Source: CALMFQ01 sp964495595 (lineage in GTDB: Bacteria; Pseudomonadota; Gammaproteobacteria; Burkholderiales; SCOH01). From it: a DNA stretch of 20,024 nucleotides. Below are positions 9,074 to 15,578 of this stretch, one piece after another; positions within the stretch are counted from its first letter, which is position 1; every line of letters begins with the position of its first letter. Position numbers and translations under genes: made by a program. The notes beneath the pieces are model-generated. The model searched no databases, was not told the DNA's origin, and saw only the letters and a program-made list of their open reading frames with translations. The DNA is taken from the NCBI GenBank assembly GCA_964495595.1, contig CAZBWH010000059.1:1-20024 (forward strand), given 5' to 3'.

Positions 9074-9850
9074 TCAGTGTGCAATGGCGGGCGATGCCTG
9101 CAGCAATCGGGTGATTTCGCCAAGCTGGTTCATGGTTGATAGGGCCCGCCAGAGCTGTTCGCCAGCATGCCGTTGTTGGCTGTCCAGGCGCAGCGACAGC
9201 GCCAGATAGACCTTGTAGGTGGCAAATGACTCGGGCAGCCTTTCGACCCGGCTTTCGGCCAGATACGGCGCAATGTGGCCAGGAATGGCCAGCAACAGAT
9301 CAAACCGCCCGGCCTCCAGCTTGCGAATCTGCTGTTCGGCCGTATGGTTGTTGTCGTCAACCCTGACTCCGCTATGGGCCAGTGCTTGTTTGATTGCCAG
9401 CGCGTCGTGCAGAACGCCGACACTGTGGGTATTCAGGAAGGCACTTCCGGTCCAGCGGGCGCGGCTGCCCTGGCGGCGATATACGGCGACAGCGAGCGGG
9501 GTGATCTGGCTGCCGGGTGCGCGGCCATCGCTGGCATCCGGTGGAAAAGAGAACAGCTCGCGTGTCGATTCGGTAAACGAAACCAGGGTTGCCGGGATCA
9601 CTCCGTTGCGCACCAACTCGTGGCAGCGCCGGATCGGTGCCACCTGGTAGGCGATTTTGACTTGCGCCAGTGCCGCCGCACGGCCAAGTATCTTCCGCAA
9701 TGTGCCTTGTCTGCCGTTGTCAAAAGACAAGGGGGGCAACTCGATATTGGGCACGCAGATACCGAATGCTGGCGGGTCCTTTGCAGGGCAGGCGCCGACC
9801 CAGCACCCGGCCAGCAACGCAAACAGGACGAAGTTATGGGGAACGTTCAT
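9074..9850 (-). CDS. Solute-binding-like exported protein (SBP family 3 fold)
   Basis: The 258-residue product resembles the periplasmic amino-acid-binding fold in a diverged form seen in many proteobacterial orphan proteins. It has an export signal at residues 1-23; the stretch LLAGC could be a lipobox with Cys16, but cleavage after CPA is also possible. The mature part starts with FGICVPNIELPPLSF, the first strand and ligand loop, followed by KILGRAAALAQVKIAYQVAP and the RRCHELVRNG helix. Later come NTHSVGVLHDALAIKQAL and LEAGRFDLLLAIPGHIAPYL, typical of the second lobe. The length suits family 3. No transporter genes are adjacent. The ATG has CCGGAG 10 bases upstream. Its stop abuts the terminator of the facing lipoprotein gene. 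Ligand and partner are unknown; a sensory role is as possible as transport. Confidence 0.75.
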   Translation of the reverse strand: MNVPHNFVLFALLAGCWVGACPAKDPPAFGICVPNIELPPLSFDNGRQGTLRKILGRAAALAQVKIAYQVAPIRRCHELVRNGVIPATLVSFTESTRELFSFPPDASDGRAPGSQITPLAVAVYRRQGSRARWTGSAFLNTHSVGVLHDALAIKQALAHSGVRVDDNNHTAEQQIRKLEAGRFDLLLAIPGHIAPYLAESRVERLPESFATYKVYLALSLRLDSQQRHAGEQLWRALSTMNQLGEITRLLQASPAIAH

Positions 9851-10247
9851 GCTCAGGCAACTCCGGTGGAGCGTGGATGCGAATCTCTGGCGGCCTGTCT
9901 GTTGCGAAGTGGATCAGTGGGCCAGCGTTTTGCGGATCCTGTTGCCGGCTGGTGGAGTGTTGTTGCACCGCCCGGATGGCAGGGTCTGTGTCCTAATTCT
10001 GTTTAGGACGCGCTGATTGATTGGCTGCGCGCGCAAATTGCGGCGTACCCAAGCCAGGCAGTTCGCCATGCAAGCTTTGCTTGCCAGGCTCGGTTGCTCT
10101 CGCGCGGTGCTCGAAGGCTCGCCTGACCAGTGGTGGAGTAGCCATGCAGCGCTCTTTGCACTTTATCCCGCTCGCCGAATAAATCAGCACTTTCTTTATA
10201 GTCAAACCGCCAGATCGAAATAGGGTCGAGTGGATTGGCCAGGCAGG
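9851..10247. other. Non-coding gap upstream of the iron operon
   Basis: About 400 bases with no gene I can support. Short reading frames exist on both strands (for example 10017-10223 plus and 9993-10205 minus) but lack ribosome sites and recognisable similarity. The stretch holds a 9-bp hairpin at 9989-10012 and a GCAAGC-TTT-GCTTGC palindrome (10070-10084) that overlaps a larger imperfect inverted repeat, AGCCAGGCA (10052-10060) against TGCCAGGCT (10082-10090). The base composition shifts to AT-rich after about 10165. Confidence 0.5.
9989..10012. repeat. Inverted repeat (9-bp stem)
   Basis: GTCCTAA (9991-9997) and TTAGGAC (10004-10010) are perfect complements around a six-base loop, extended by one G-T wobble and one G-C pair. 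No T-run follows on either strand, so an operator or structural element is as likely as a terminator. It lies 139 bases upstream of the minus-strand binding-protein ATG. Confidence 0.45.
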
Positions 10248-10276
10248 TTGATGTTAGTACTGATAATGGTTATTAT
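10248..10276 (+). promoter_or_regulatory. Promoter of the hemP-tonB-exbBD operon
   Basis: TTGATG (10248-10253) and TATTAT (10271-10276) are separated by 17 bases, matching four and five of six consensus positions. Transcription would start near 10283, giving a leader of about 30 bases. The -10 lies inside the first Fur-like site. A second option, TTGCGA (10276-10281) and TATCAT (10300-10305), would start at the ATG itself. Confidence 0.6.
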
Positions 10277-10280
10277 TGCG
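10262..10280. promoter_or_regulatory. Fur box 1 (iron-responsive operator)
   Basis: The 19 bases starting GATAATGGTTATTATT match the classical Fur consensus GATAATGATAATCATTATC at 13 of 19 positions by hand count. The site covers the -10 element of the operon promoter, which fits iron-dependent repression. Confidence 0.65.
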
Positions 10281-10290
10281 AAAATCAACT

Positions 10291-10309
10291 GATAACGAAT
10301 ATCATTACT
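10291..10309. promoter_or_regulatory. Fur box 2 (iron-responsive operator)
   Basis: GATAACGAATATCATTACT matches the 19-base Fur consensus at 14 positions, with intact GATAA and ATCATTA halves. It lies just before the hemP ATG and 29 bases after the start of box 1, so Fur dimers could bind both and block the promoter and early transcript. The function of the genes downstream supports it. Confidence 0.75.
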
Positions 10310-10313
10310 AATA

Positions 10314-10514
10314 ATGACCCGAGACTTTCATCACCCTGCAAGCGTGGTTGATCCGGTAGCCGTGGGTTCGGCTGGATTGCTGGCCGATTCTGCCCCTCCG
10401 CTGATCCAGGCTGCGCATCTGTTTGGCGTCGGGCGCGAGGTGCTGATCCGCCACGCCGGACACGATTACCGGCTGCGGATTACGCGGCAGAACAAGCTGA
10501 TCCTGACCAAATGA
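10314..10514 (+). CDS. hemP: Hemin uptake protein HemP
   Basis: HemP/HmuP is a small basic protein found at the head of heme and iron uptake operons; in some bacteria it helps express the uptake genes. This 66-residue copy has an unconserved first half and the family core in the second: AAHLFGVGREVLIRHAGHDY, then RLRITRQNKLILTK at the end. The LRITRxxKLILTK tail is the family signature. The ATG at 10314 lies right after the second Fur box and has no ribosome site; in-frame GTG codons at 10344 and 10362 are alternative starts that would keep the conserved core. The stop overlaps the tonB start (ATGA), which points to translational coupling. Confidence 0.88.
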   Translation: MTRDFHHPASVVDPVAVGSAGLLADSAPPLIQAAHLFGVGREVLIRHAGHDYRLRITRQNKLILTK

Positions 10515-11200
10515 GCCTGCCGTATTTACAGGGGCGTCAGCCTTGGTTGCTGGCCAGCGTGGCCGGGATGCATCTGGCGTTGGCGGCTGGTTTGATGGTT
10601 GAGCGGTCTGCTGTGATCCCCTCGCCGCCCCGGCCGATCCGTGTCAGCCTGCTGGTCGCTGATCCCCCTGCGGCCCGGCCCGCCATGCCGACACCGCTGG
10701 CAGCGGCAAGGGTCGACCGGCCGGTGCCGGCTCCGGTTCGTCCACCCAGGGTGCATTCTCAACCTTTGCTGACGGCCCGGCCGGCTGATTCGGCGGTACC
10801 GGCAACGCCGGCAGAGTCCACGCCTGAGCGTGTGCCAACCGAGCTACCTTTGGCTGTGATGACTGAGCCCAGCGTCGCCGCGGCCACGCCCGCCCCGGCT
10901 CCGGCGGCCTTGCCGGTGGCACCGGCGCGTTTCGACGCCGATTACCTGAACAATCCGGCACCGGCGTATCCGCCGTTGTCGCGCCGGCTGGGTGAGGCCG
11001 GGCAAGTGCTGCTGCACGTGCTGGTGGGGGCCGACGGTGCAGCAAGCAAGGTGGACGTGCGTGACTCCAGCGGTTTTGAGCGGCTGGATCGGGCAGCGCG
11101 TGATGCCGTGCGGCAGTGGCGTTTTGTGCCGGCGCGCCAGGGCGATAAAGCGGTTGCCGCCTGGGTGCTGGTGCCGGTTTCCTTTTCTTTGCGGAGTTGA
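10511..11200 (+). CDS. tonB: Energy transducer TonB
   Basis: TonB links the inner-membrane ExbB-ExbD motor to outer-membrane receptors. The 229-residue product begins with a short cytoplasmic stretch and one N-terminal membrane anchor (about residues 12-28, LLASVAGMHLALAAGLMV). A long proline/alanine-rich periplasmic linker runs over about residues 35-138, and the C-terminal TonB fold begins near residue 145 with NNPAPAYPPLSRRLGEAG. The YPxxSRRxGxxGxVxLxVxV pattern is present, as is the late AVRQWRFVPAR motif. The start overlaps the hemP stop by four bases and the exbB gene follows three bases after the stop, so the three are one operon. Its evident client is the receptor gene downstream. Confidence 0.96.
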   Translation: MSLPYLQGRQPWLLASVAGMHLALAAGLMVERSAVIPSPPRPIRVSLLVADPPAARPAMPTPLAAARVDRPVPAPVRPPRVHSQPLLTARPADSAVPATPAESTPERVPTELPLAVMTEPSVAAATPAPAPAALPVAPARFDADYLNNPAPAYPPLSRRLGEAGQVLLHVLVGADGAASKVDVRDSSGFERLDRAARDAVRQWRFVPARQGDKAVAAWVLVPVSFSLRS

Positions 11201-11203
11201 ACG

Positions 11204-11944
11204 ATGCAACAACCAACCCTGGGCTTTGCCCATTTTCTGGCGCAGGCCGATCTGGTGGGACATTTGCTCTTGCTTGCCCTGGCGCTGATGTCGGTAGCAA
11301 CCTGGTATTTAATCGTTGCCAAGGCCTGGGCCAACTGGAAAACCCGCCGTTACGCCCGCGGCTTTCTGCTGCGGTTCTGGAATGCGGCCGACATGCAGTC
11401 AGTGGCTGCGGTGCTGAAGCAGGAAGGTGTGCGTGACCCGTTCTCGCATCTGGCCCACCACGGCCTGCGCGCTGCCGAACAGCACCGCGACCGGCGGGGG
11501 GGGCGAATGGTGGAGGCGGGCAGTGCGGATGATTTTCTGACCCGCGCCTTGCGCCGGGCCATCGAGCAGGATACCGCCCGGCTGGAATATGGCCACACCG
11601 TGCTCGCCTCGGTGGCATCCAGTGCGCCGTTCATTGGCCTGTTCGGTACAGTGTGGGGGATTTACCACGCGCTGCTGGTGATCGGCCAGACCGGCCAGGG
11701 CACGCTGGACAAGGTGGCCGGCCCGGTGGGTGAGGCGTTGATCATGACCGCGCTGGGGCTGGCGGTGGCGATCCCGGCTGTGCTGGCGTACAACGCGTTC
11801 AACCGCAGTAACCGGCTGCTGCTGGCCGAGCTGGATGGATTTGCCCACGATCTGTTTGCGTTCATGTCCACTGGCAACCGCAATGAGGCGCCCGCACAGG
11901 CCGGCGGTCTGGCGACGGTCCGGCCGCTGGCGGAGGCGGCATAA
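11204..11944 (+). CDS. exbB: Biopolymer transport protein ExbB (MotA/TolQ/ExbB family)
   Basis: ExbB forms the pentameric proton channel of the TonB motor in the inner membrane. The 246-residue product has a first membrane helix at about residues 18-38 (HLLLLALALMSVATWYLIV), a long cytoplasmic region, and two later helices around residues 130-155 and 175-200. The family signature is clear: LASVASSAPFIGLFGTVWGI and the GPVGEALIMTALGLAVAIPA helix. The latter carries the threonine and alanine face that lines the channel with ExbD. The ATG sits three bases after the tonB stop, with GCGGAG in the end of tonB. exbD begins at the base after its stop codon. Confidence 0.97.
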   Translation: MQQPTLGFAHFLAQADLVGHLLLLALALMSVATWYLIVAKAWANWKTRRYARGFLLRFWNAADMQSVAAVLKQEGVRDPFSHLAHHGLRAAEQHRDRRGGRMVEAGSADDFLTRALRRAIEQDTARLEYGHTVLASVASSAPFIGLFGTVWGIYHALLVIGQTGQGTLDKVAGPVGEALIMTALGLAVAIPAVLAYNAFNRSNRLLLAELDGFAHDLFAFMSTGNRNEAPAQAGGLATVRPLAEAA

Positions 11945-12364
11945 ATGGCATTCGGCAACCTTTCCGGCAACCGTGCCGCGCAGCCGCTGGCCGAGATCAA
12001 CATGATTCCGCTGATCGATGTGATGCTGGTGCTGCTGGTGATCTTCATTGTCACCGCGCCCTTGCTGGGCCACGCGGTCAAGGTTGATCTGCCGCGGGCC
12101 AGCAGTCAGCCCAATGCTGCCACGCCGGTGCAAGTGCGGCTGACGCTTGCCGCCGACGGCTCTGCCTACTGGGAGGGCCAGCCGGTGGCGGCGAGTGAGC
12201 TGGAGGCCCGCTTGCAGCAGGTTGCTGCAAGCGATCCGCAGACCGAGCTGCAACTGCATGCCGACGGTGCGGTTGCCTACCGCAAAGTGGCCGAGGTGAT
12301 GTCGGCCGCAGCCCGCACCGGCCTGACCCGGATCGGCTTTGTTACCGATCCGCGTAGCCACTGA
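11945..12364 (+). CDS. exbD: Biopolymer transport protein ExbD
   Basis: ExbD is the single-helix partner that sits in the ExbB pore and carries the protonatable aspartate. In this 139-residue product the hallmark is at residues 17-36: AEINMIPLIDVMLVLLVIFI, where the aspartate of LIDVMLVLL is the proton-carrying residue and the rest is the membrane helix. The periplasmic domain follows (VKVDLPRASS, then ADGSAYWEGQPV and LHADGAVAYRKVAEVMSAA), as in the family. It starts directly after the exbB stop. The ending FVTDPRS is usual. No promoter or Fur-like site is visible between exbD and the receptor gene. Confidence 0.97.
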   Translation: MAFGNLSGNRAAQPLAEINMIPLIDVMLVLLVIFIVTAPLLGHAVKVDLPRASSQPNAATPVQVRLTLAADGSAYWEGQPVAASELEARLQQVAASDPQTELQLHADGAVAYRKVAEVMSAAARTGLTRIGFVTDPRSH

Positions 12365-12467
12365 TTCGCGGTCGTCGGTCGGCAATCTGTCGGTCGGCGG
12401 CTTTTTCAGCCAGCCAGCGCCTTGTGCCAGCCAGCCAGAGTCGTTATTTGTGCCAATGGAGTACCCC

Positions 12468-14831
12468 GTGTCACACAAGCCACAATCCAGCAAACCGGCC
12501 AAGACCGATGTTTCCTTTACCCCCGCTCCGGTACGGCCCGCTGCCGGCCTGCTGCCGCTGGGCGCCGCGCTGATGGCGGCTTCGCTGCAGTTGCAGGCTG
12601 CCGACGCCGTGGAAAAGACCCTTGCTCCGGTCAAGGTGCAGGCGGATGCCGACATTCAGCAGGACGGCCTGCGCGCCACTGTCACCCGCGTCGGCAAGAC
12701 CCTGCAGGACCCGCACGACATTCCGCAGGCGGTGACCACCGTCACCAACAAGATCATGGAAGAACAGCAGGTCGGCTCGCTGCGTGAAGCGCTGCGCAAC
12801 GTCTCCGGCCTGACTTTCAACGCTGCGGAAGGAGGCCGTTCGGGCGATAACATGATGCTGCGCGGCTTCTACACCTTCGGCGACATGTACCTGGACGGCA
12901 TCCGGGATACCGCGCAATACAACCGCGAAACTTTCAACCTGGAGCAGGTCGATGTGCTGCGCGGCTCGGCTGCGATGTTGTTCGGCCGCGGCCAGGCGGG
13001 CGGGGTGATCAACCAGGTGAGCAAGACGCCGATGCTCAACGACCGCAACAAGCTGACCGCCAGTGTCGGCACCGAGCGCTACCTGGAGCAGACGGCCGAC
13101 GTCAACAAGCATCTGGGTGGCAGCACCGCGTTGCGGATCAATCTGATGAACCGCGACGATGGCAGCTGGCGTGCCAACCCCAGTACCGGCGCCGAGCCGG
13201 AAGTGCATCGGCGCGGGCTGGCTGTCAGCATGGGTACCGGGCTGACCACCGACAACGAATTCATCCTGTCGCACCTGCTGACCACCACCCGCGACAAGCC
13301 GGACTACGGCATCAGCTTTGACAGCGCCTCGCACCAGCCGGGCAGCCGCCTGCCCAACAGCACCTATTTCGGCGTTGATGCCAACTTTGACGACAGCAAG
13401 ACCCGCATCAGCACAGCCACCTACACCCACCGGTTTGCGCCCGGCAGCGAATGGCGTACCCAGTTGCGCTACGCCGATTACGAACGCAGCTACTGGGCCA
13501 AGACGCCGAATCTGACCACCCCGCCAAACGAGCTGGCCACCGTGGGCGGCAACCAGACCCGGGCGATGGACTATGAAACCGTCACCGTCCAATCCGACTT
13601 CAGCAGCCGCCTGCAGCTGGCCGGGATGCCGCACCAGTGGCTGACCGGAGTGGAATACCTGCGGGAAGACAGCTCCCGTAGCGGGCTGTACAACTTTGGT
13701 GCTACCACCGCAGCCAATCCACCGCAGTTTTTGCCCTACATTGTCAACCCGGCCAGCGCCCCGACCACCTTCAAGGCCGATTCGTATGCGGTGTACGCCC
13801 AGGATACGGTTGAATTCATTCCGCGCTGGAAAGCGACGTTCGGCCTGCGGCGCGATCTGATGGATGCCAGCTATTCCAGCGCCAGCTCGCCCAAGCTGAA
13901 ATACGGCGAGTGGAGCACCCGCAGTGCGCTGTCGTTCCACCCGACCGAAGACAATCATTACTACCTCAGCGTCAGCGATTCGTTCAGCCCGACCGCCGAC
14001 CTGTACCAGCTGACCAGCGAGCCGCTGCCGGCCGAGCGCAGCAAAGTGGTCGAGCTGGGGGCAAAATGGATGTTGCTGGAAGGCGATCTGGCGCTGCGCA
14101 CCGCGCTGTACCGTGCCGAAAAGAACTGGGAGCGCAACACCGATCTGGAATCCACTGCCGCACTACTGTCGCGCAAGCGCCACACCAACGGCCTGGAGCT
14201 GGAAGCCGCCGGCCGCCTTAGCACCAACTGGGAGCTGTTCGCCGGCCTGGCGCTGATGGATGCCAGCATCGATGACCAGCACGACGGCGACCCGCTGGGC
14301 AGTTTTGCCAGCGTCAGCGGCAACGGCAGCGCCTCCGGCCCGACCGGGCTGGCCGGCGCCGGCTACGCCACAGGCGACGCCGCCGACGCCGCCGAAACCG
14401 TCTACCGCACCCGTAGCCAGCAGGTGTCGGAAGGCCAGCGCCCGCGCAATACGCCGCAGTACACCTTCAATCTGTGGAGCACCTACCAGTTTGCCGCCAA
14501 CTGGAAAGCCGGCGTTGGCCTGGAAGCCAAGGGCGAGCGTTACGGCTATGGCATCGGCACCTGTGGCGCTGCCACCCAGGCCACGGCAGCCGGCGCAAAC
14601 CGTGGCAAGTGGTCGTACGGCAACTGCTCGACCAGCTTTACCCCCAACGCTGCCCCGGCCTACGTGCGCTACGACGCCATGATGGCCTACGAACGGCGCC
14701 TGTGGGCGGTGCGGCTGAATGTCCAGAACCTGCTCAACGACGTGTATTACGACTCGATCTACGACAACGGCGGCTTTACCGTGCCTGGCACCAAACGCAA
14801 GCTGATTGTCAGCGGCGAATACAAGTTCTGA
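12468..14831 (+). CDS. TonB-dependent siderophore receptor (Fiu-like, catecholate type)
   Basis: This outer-membrane beta-barrel imports iron-siderophores using TonB energy. The 787-residue product has a long signal region ending near LQLQAADA, then a possible TonB box (LAPVKVQA). The plug domain reads DIPQAVTTVTNKIMEEQQ, LREALRNVSGLTFNAAEGG, MLRGFYTFGDMYLDGIRD and VLRGSAAMLFGRGQAGGVIN, the conserved order of the siderophore receptors. The 22-strand barrel ends in NLLNDVYYDSIYDNGGF and a terminal phenylalanine (VSGEYKF), as barrel assembly requires. The plug resembles Fiu of E. coli, so monomeric catechols are plausible ligands; that is inference. GTG at 12468 is preferred because GGAG (12458-12461) lies six bases before it; an ATG at 12456 in the same frame is possible. 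The 103-base gap after exbD holds no Fur-like site. Confidence 0.95.
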   Translation: MSHKPQSSKPAKTDVSFTPAPVRPAAGLLPLGAALMAASLQLQAADAVEKTLAPVKVQADADIQQDGLRATVTRVGKTLQDPHDIPQAVTTVTNKIMEEQQVGSLREALRNVSGLTFNAAEGGRSGDNMMLRGFYTFGDMYLDGIRDTAQYNRETFNLEQVDVLRGSAAMLFGRGQAGGVINQVSKTPMLNDRNKLTASVGTERYLEQTADVNKHLGGSTALRINLMNRDDGSWRANPSTGAEPEVHRRGLAVSMGTGLTTDNEFILSHLLTTTRDKPDYGISFDSASHQPGSRLPNSTYFGVDANFDDSKTRISTATYTHRFAPGSEWRTQLRYADYERSYWAKTPNLTTPPNELATVGGNQTRAMDYETVTVQSDFSSRLQLAGMPHQWLTGVEYLREDSSRSGLYNFGATTAANPPQFLPYIVNPASAPTTFKADSYAVYAQDTVEFIPRWKATFGLRRDLMDASYSSASSPKLKYGEWSTRSALSFHPTEDNHYYLSVSDSFSPTADLYQLTSEPLPAERSKVVELGAKWMLLEGDLALRTALYRAEKNWERNTDLESTAALLSRKRHTNGLELEAAGRLSTNWELFAGLALMDASIDDQHDGDPLGSFASVSGNGSASGPTGLAGAGYATGDAADAAETVYRTRSQQVSEGQRPRNTPQYTFNLWSTYQFAANWKAGVGLEAKGERYGYGIGTCGAATQATAAGANRGKWSYGNCSTSFTPNAAPAYVRYDAMMAYERRLWAVRLNVQNLLNDVYYDSIYDNGGFTVPGTKRKLIVSGEYKF

Positions 14832-14840
14832 TCTGGCTGG

Positions 14841-14871
14841 CCGGCGTGTCACGCGATGCGCCGGTTTTTTT
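14841..14871 (+). terminator. Rho-independent terminator after the receptor gene
   Basis: CCGGCG (14841-14846) and CGCCGG (14859-14864) form a 6-bp stem with a 12-base loop that can partly fold itself, followed by seven T (14865-14871). It is nine bases after the receptor stop and 23 before the oxygenase ATG, so part of the transcription stops here. Confidence 0.8.
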
Positions 14872-14894
14872 AACCTGTTACCGACTGCCTCTCC

Positions 14895-15578
14895 ATGCTG
14901 ATTACCATCGACAACGTTCTGACCGCCGAAGAACTGGCGCAAGGCCGCCAGCTGCTGACCGAAGCGCAATGGGCCAGCGGCCTGATCACCGCCGGGCCGC
15001 AGGCTGCGGTAGCGAAGAACAATCTGCAATTGCCGGAGGGTAGCCCGCAGCTGATCGCGTTGCGGCAACTGGTACTCGGTGCGCTCAACCGCAATGCGAT
15101 GTTTTTCACCGCGGCGCTGCCGCTGAAGATTTTGCCGCCGTTTTTCAACTGCTACAGCGGCGATACCAACCACTACGGCTACCACACCGACAACGCCATG
15201 CGCCTGCTGCCGGACGGCAGCGGCTACGTGCGCGCCGATGTCTCGGCCACGCTGTTTTTCTCCGAGCCGGACGAATACGAAGGCGGGCTGCTGACCATCG
15301 AAGATACCTTCGGCGCCCACGGCCTCAAGCTCAAGGCCGGCAGCATGGTGGTTTACCCCTCATCGTCGATCCACCAGGTAGCGCCGGTCACCGCCGGCCA
15401 GCGGCTGGCGTGTTTCATGTTCATCCAGAGCATGGTGCGCGACCCCGGCCAGCGCCGCACCCTGTTCGACATGGACATGGCGCTGCTGGATCTGCGCGAA
15501 CAATACGGCGAAATTGATCCGGTGGTGCGCCTGACCGGCATCTACCACAACCTGCTGCGGCGCTGGGCTGACTCGTGA
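14895..15578 (+). CDS. piuC: PKHD-type Fe(II)/2-oxoglutarate oxygenase (PiuC/YbiX family)
   Basis: Members of this family are Fe(II)- and 2-oxoglutarate-dependent oxygenases encoded beside Fiu/PiuA siderophore receptors; their substrate is not established. The 227-residue length matches the family. The N-terminus MLITIDNVLTAEELAQGRQL is typical. The iron site is visible as HTDNAM (the HxD pair near residues 97-99) and the distal histidine in SSIHQVAPV near residue 158. The following GQRLACF holds the arginine expected to bind 2-oxoglutarate. EYEGGLLTIED and GSMVVYPSSS are family strands, and the C-terminal LLDLREQYGEIDPVVRLTGI helix is the YbiX-type tail. No clear ribosome site precedes the ATG. 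Its stop overlaps the next gene's start. E. coli places ybiX beside fiu in the same way. Confidence 0.93.
   Translation: MLITIDNVLTAEELAQGRQLLTEAQWASGLITAGPQAAVAKNNLQLPEGSPQLIALRQLVLGALNRNAMFFTAALPLKILPPFFNCYSGDTNHYGYHTDNAMRLLPDGSGYVRADVSATLFFSEPDEYEGGLLTIEDTFGAHGLKLKAGSMVVYPSSSIHQVAPVTAGQRLACFMFIQSMVRDPGQRRTLFDMDMALLDLREQYGEIDPVVRLTGIYHNLLRRWADS

Noticed and set aside
10017..10223. 68-codon plus-strand open frame in the gap before hemP
   Set aside because: No ribosome site, no recognisable sequence, and it spans palindromes; coding is not supported.
12339..12467. Longer receptor N-terminus starting inside exbD
   Set aside because: It would overlap exbD and add about 43 residues before the signal region; the GTG at 12468 has a ribosome site.
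12471..15320. Long minus-strand frames opposite the receptor and oxygenase genes
   Set aside because: Shadows of strongly identified plus-strand genes, with no ribosome site or family match.
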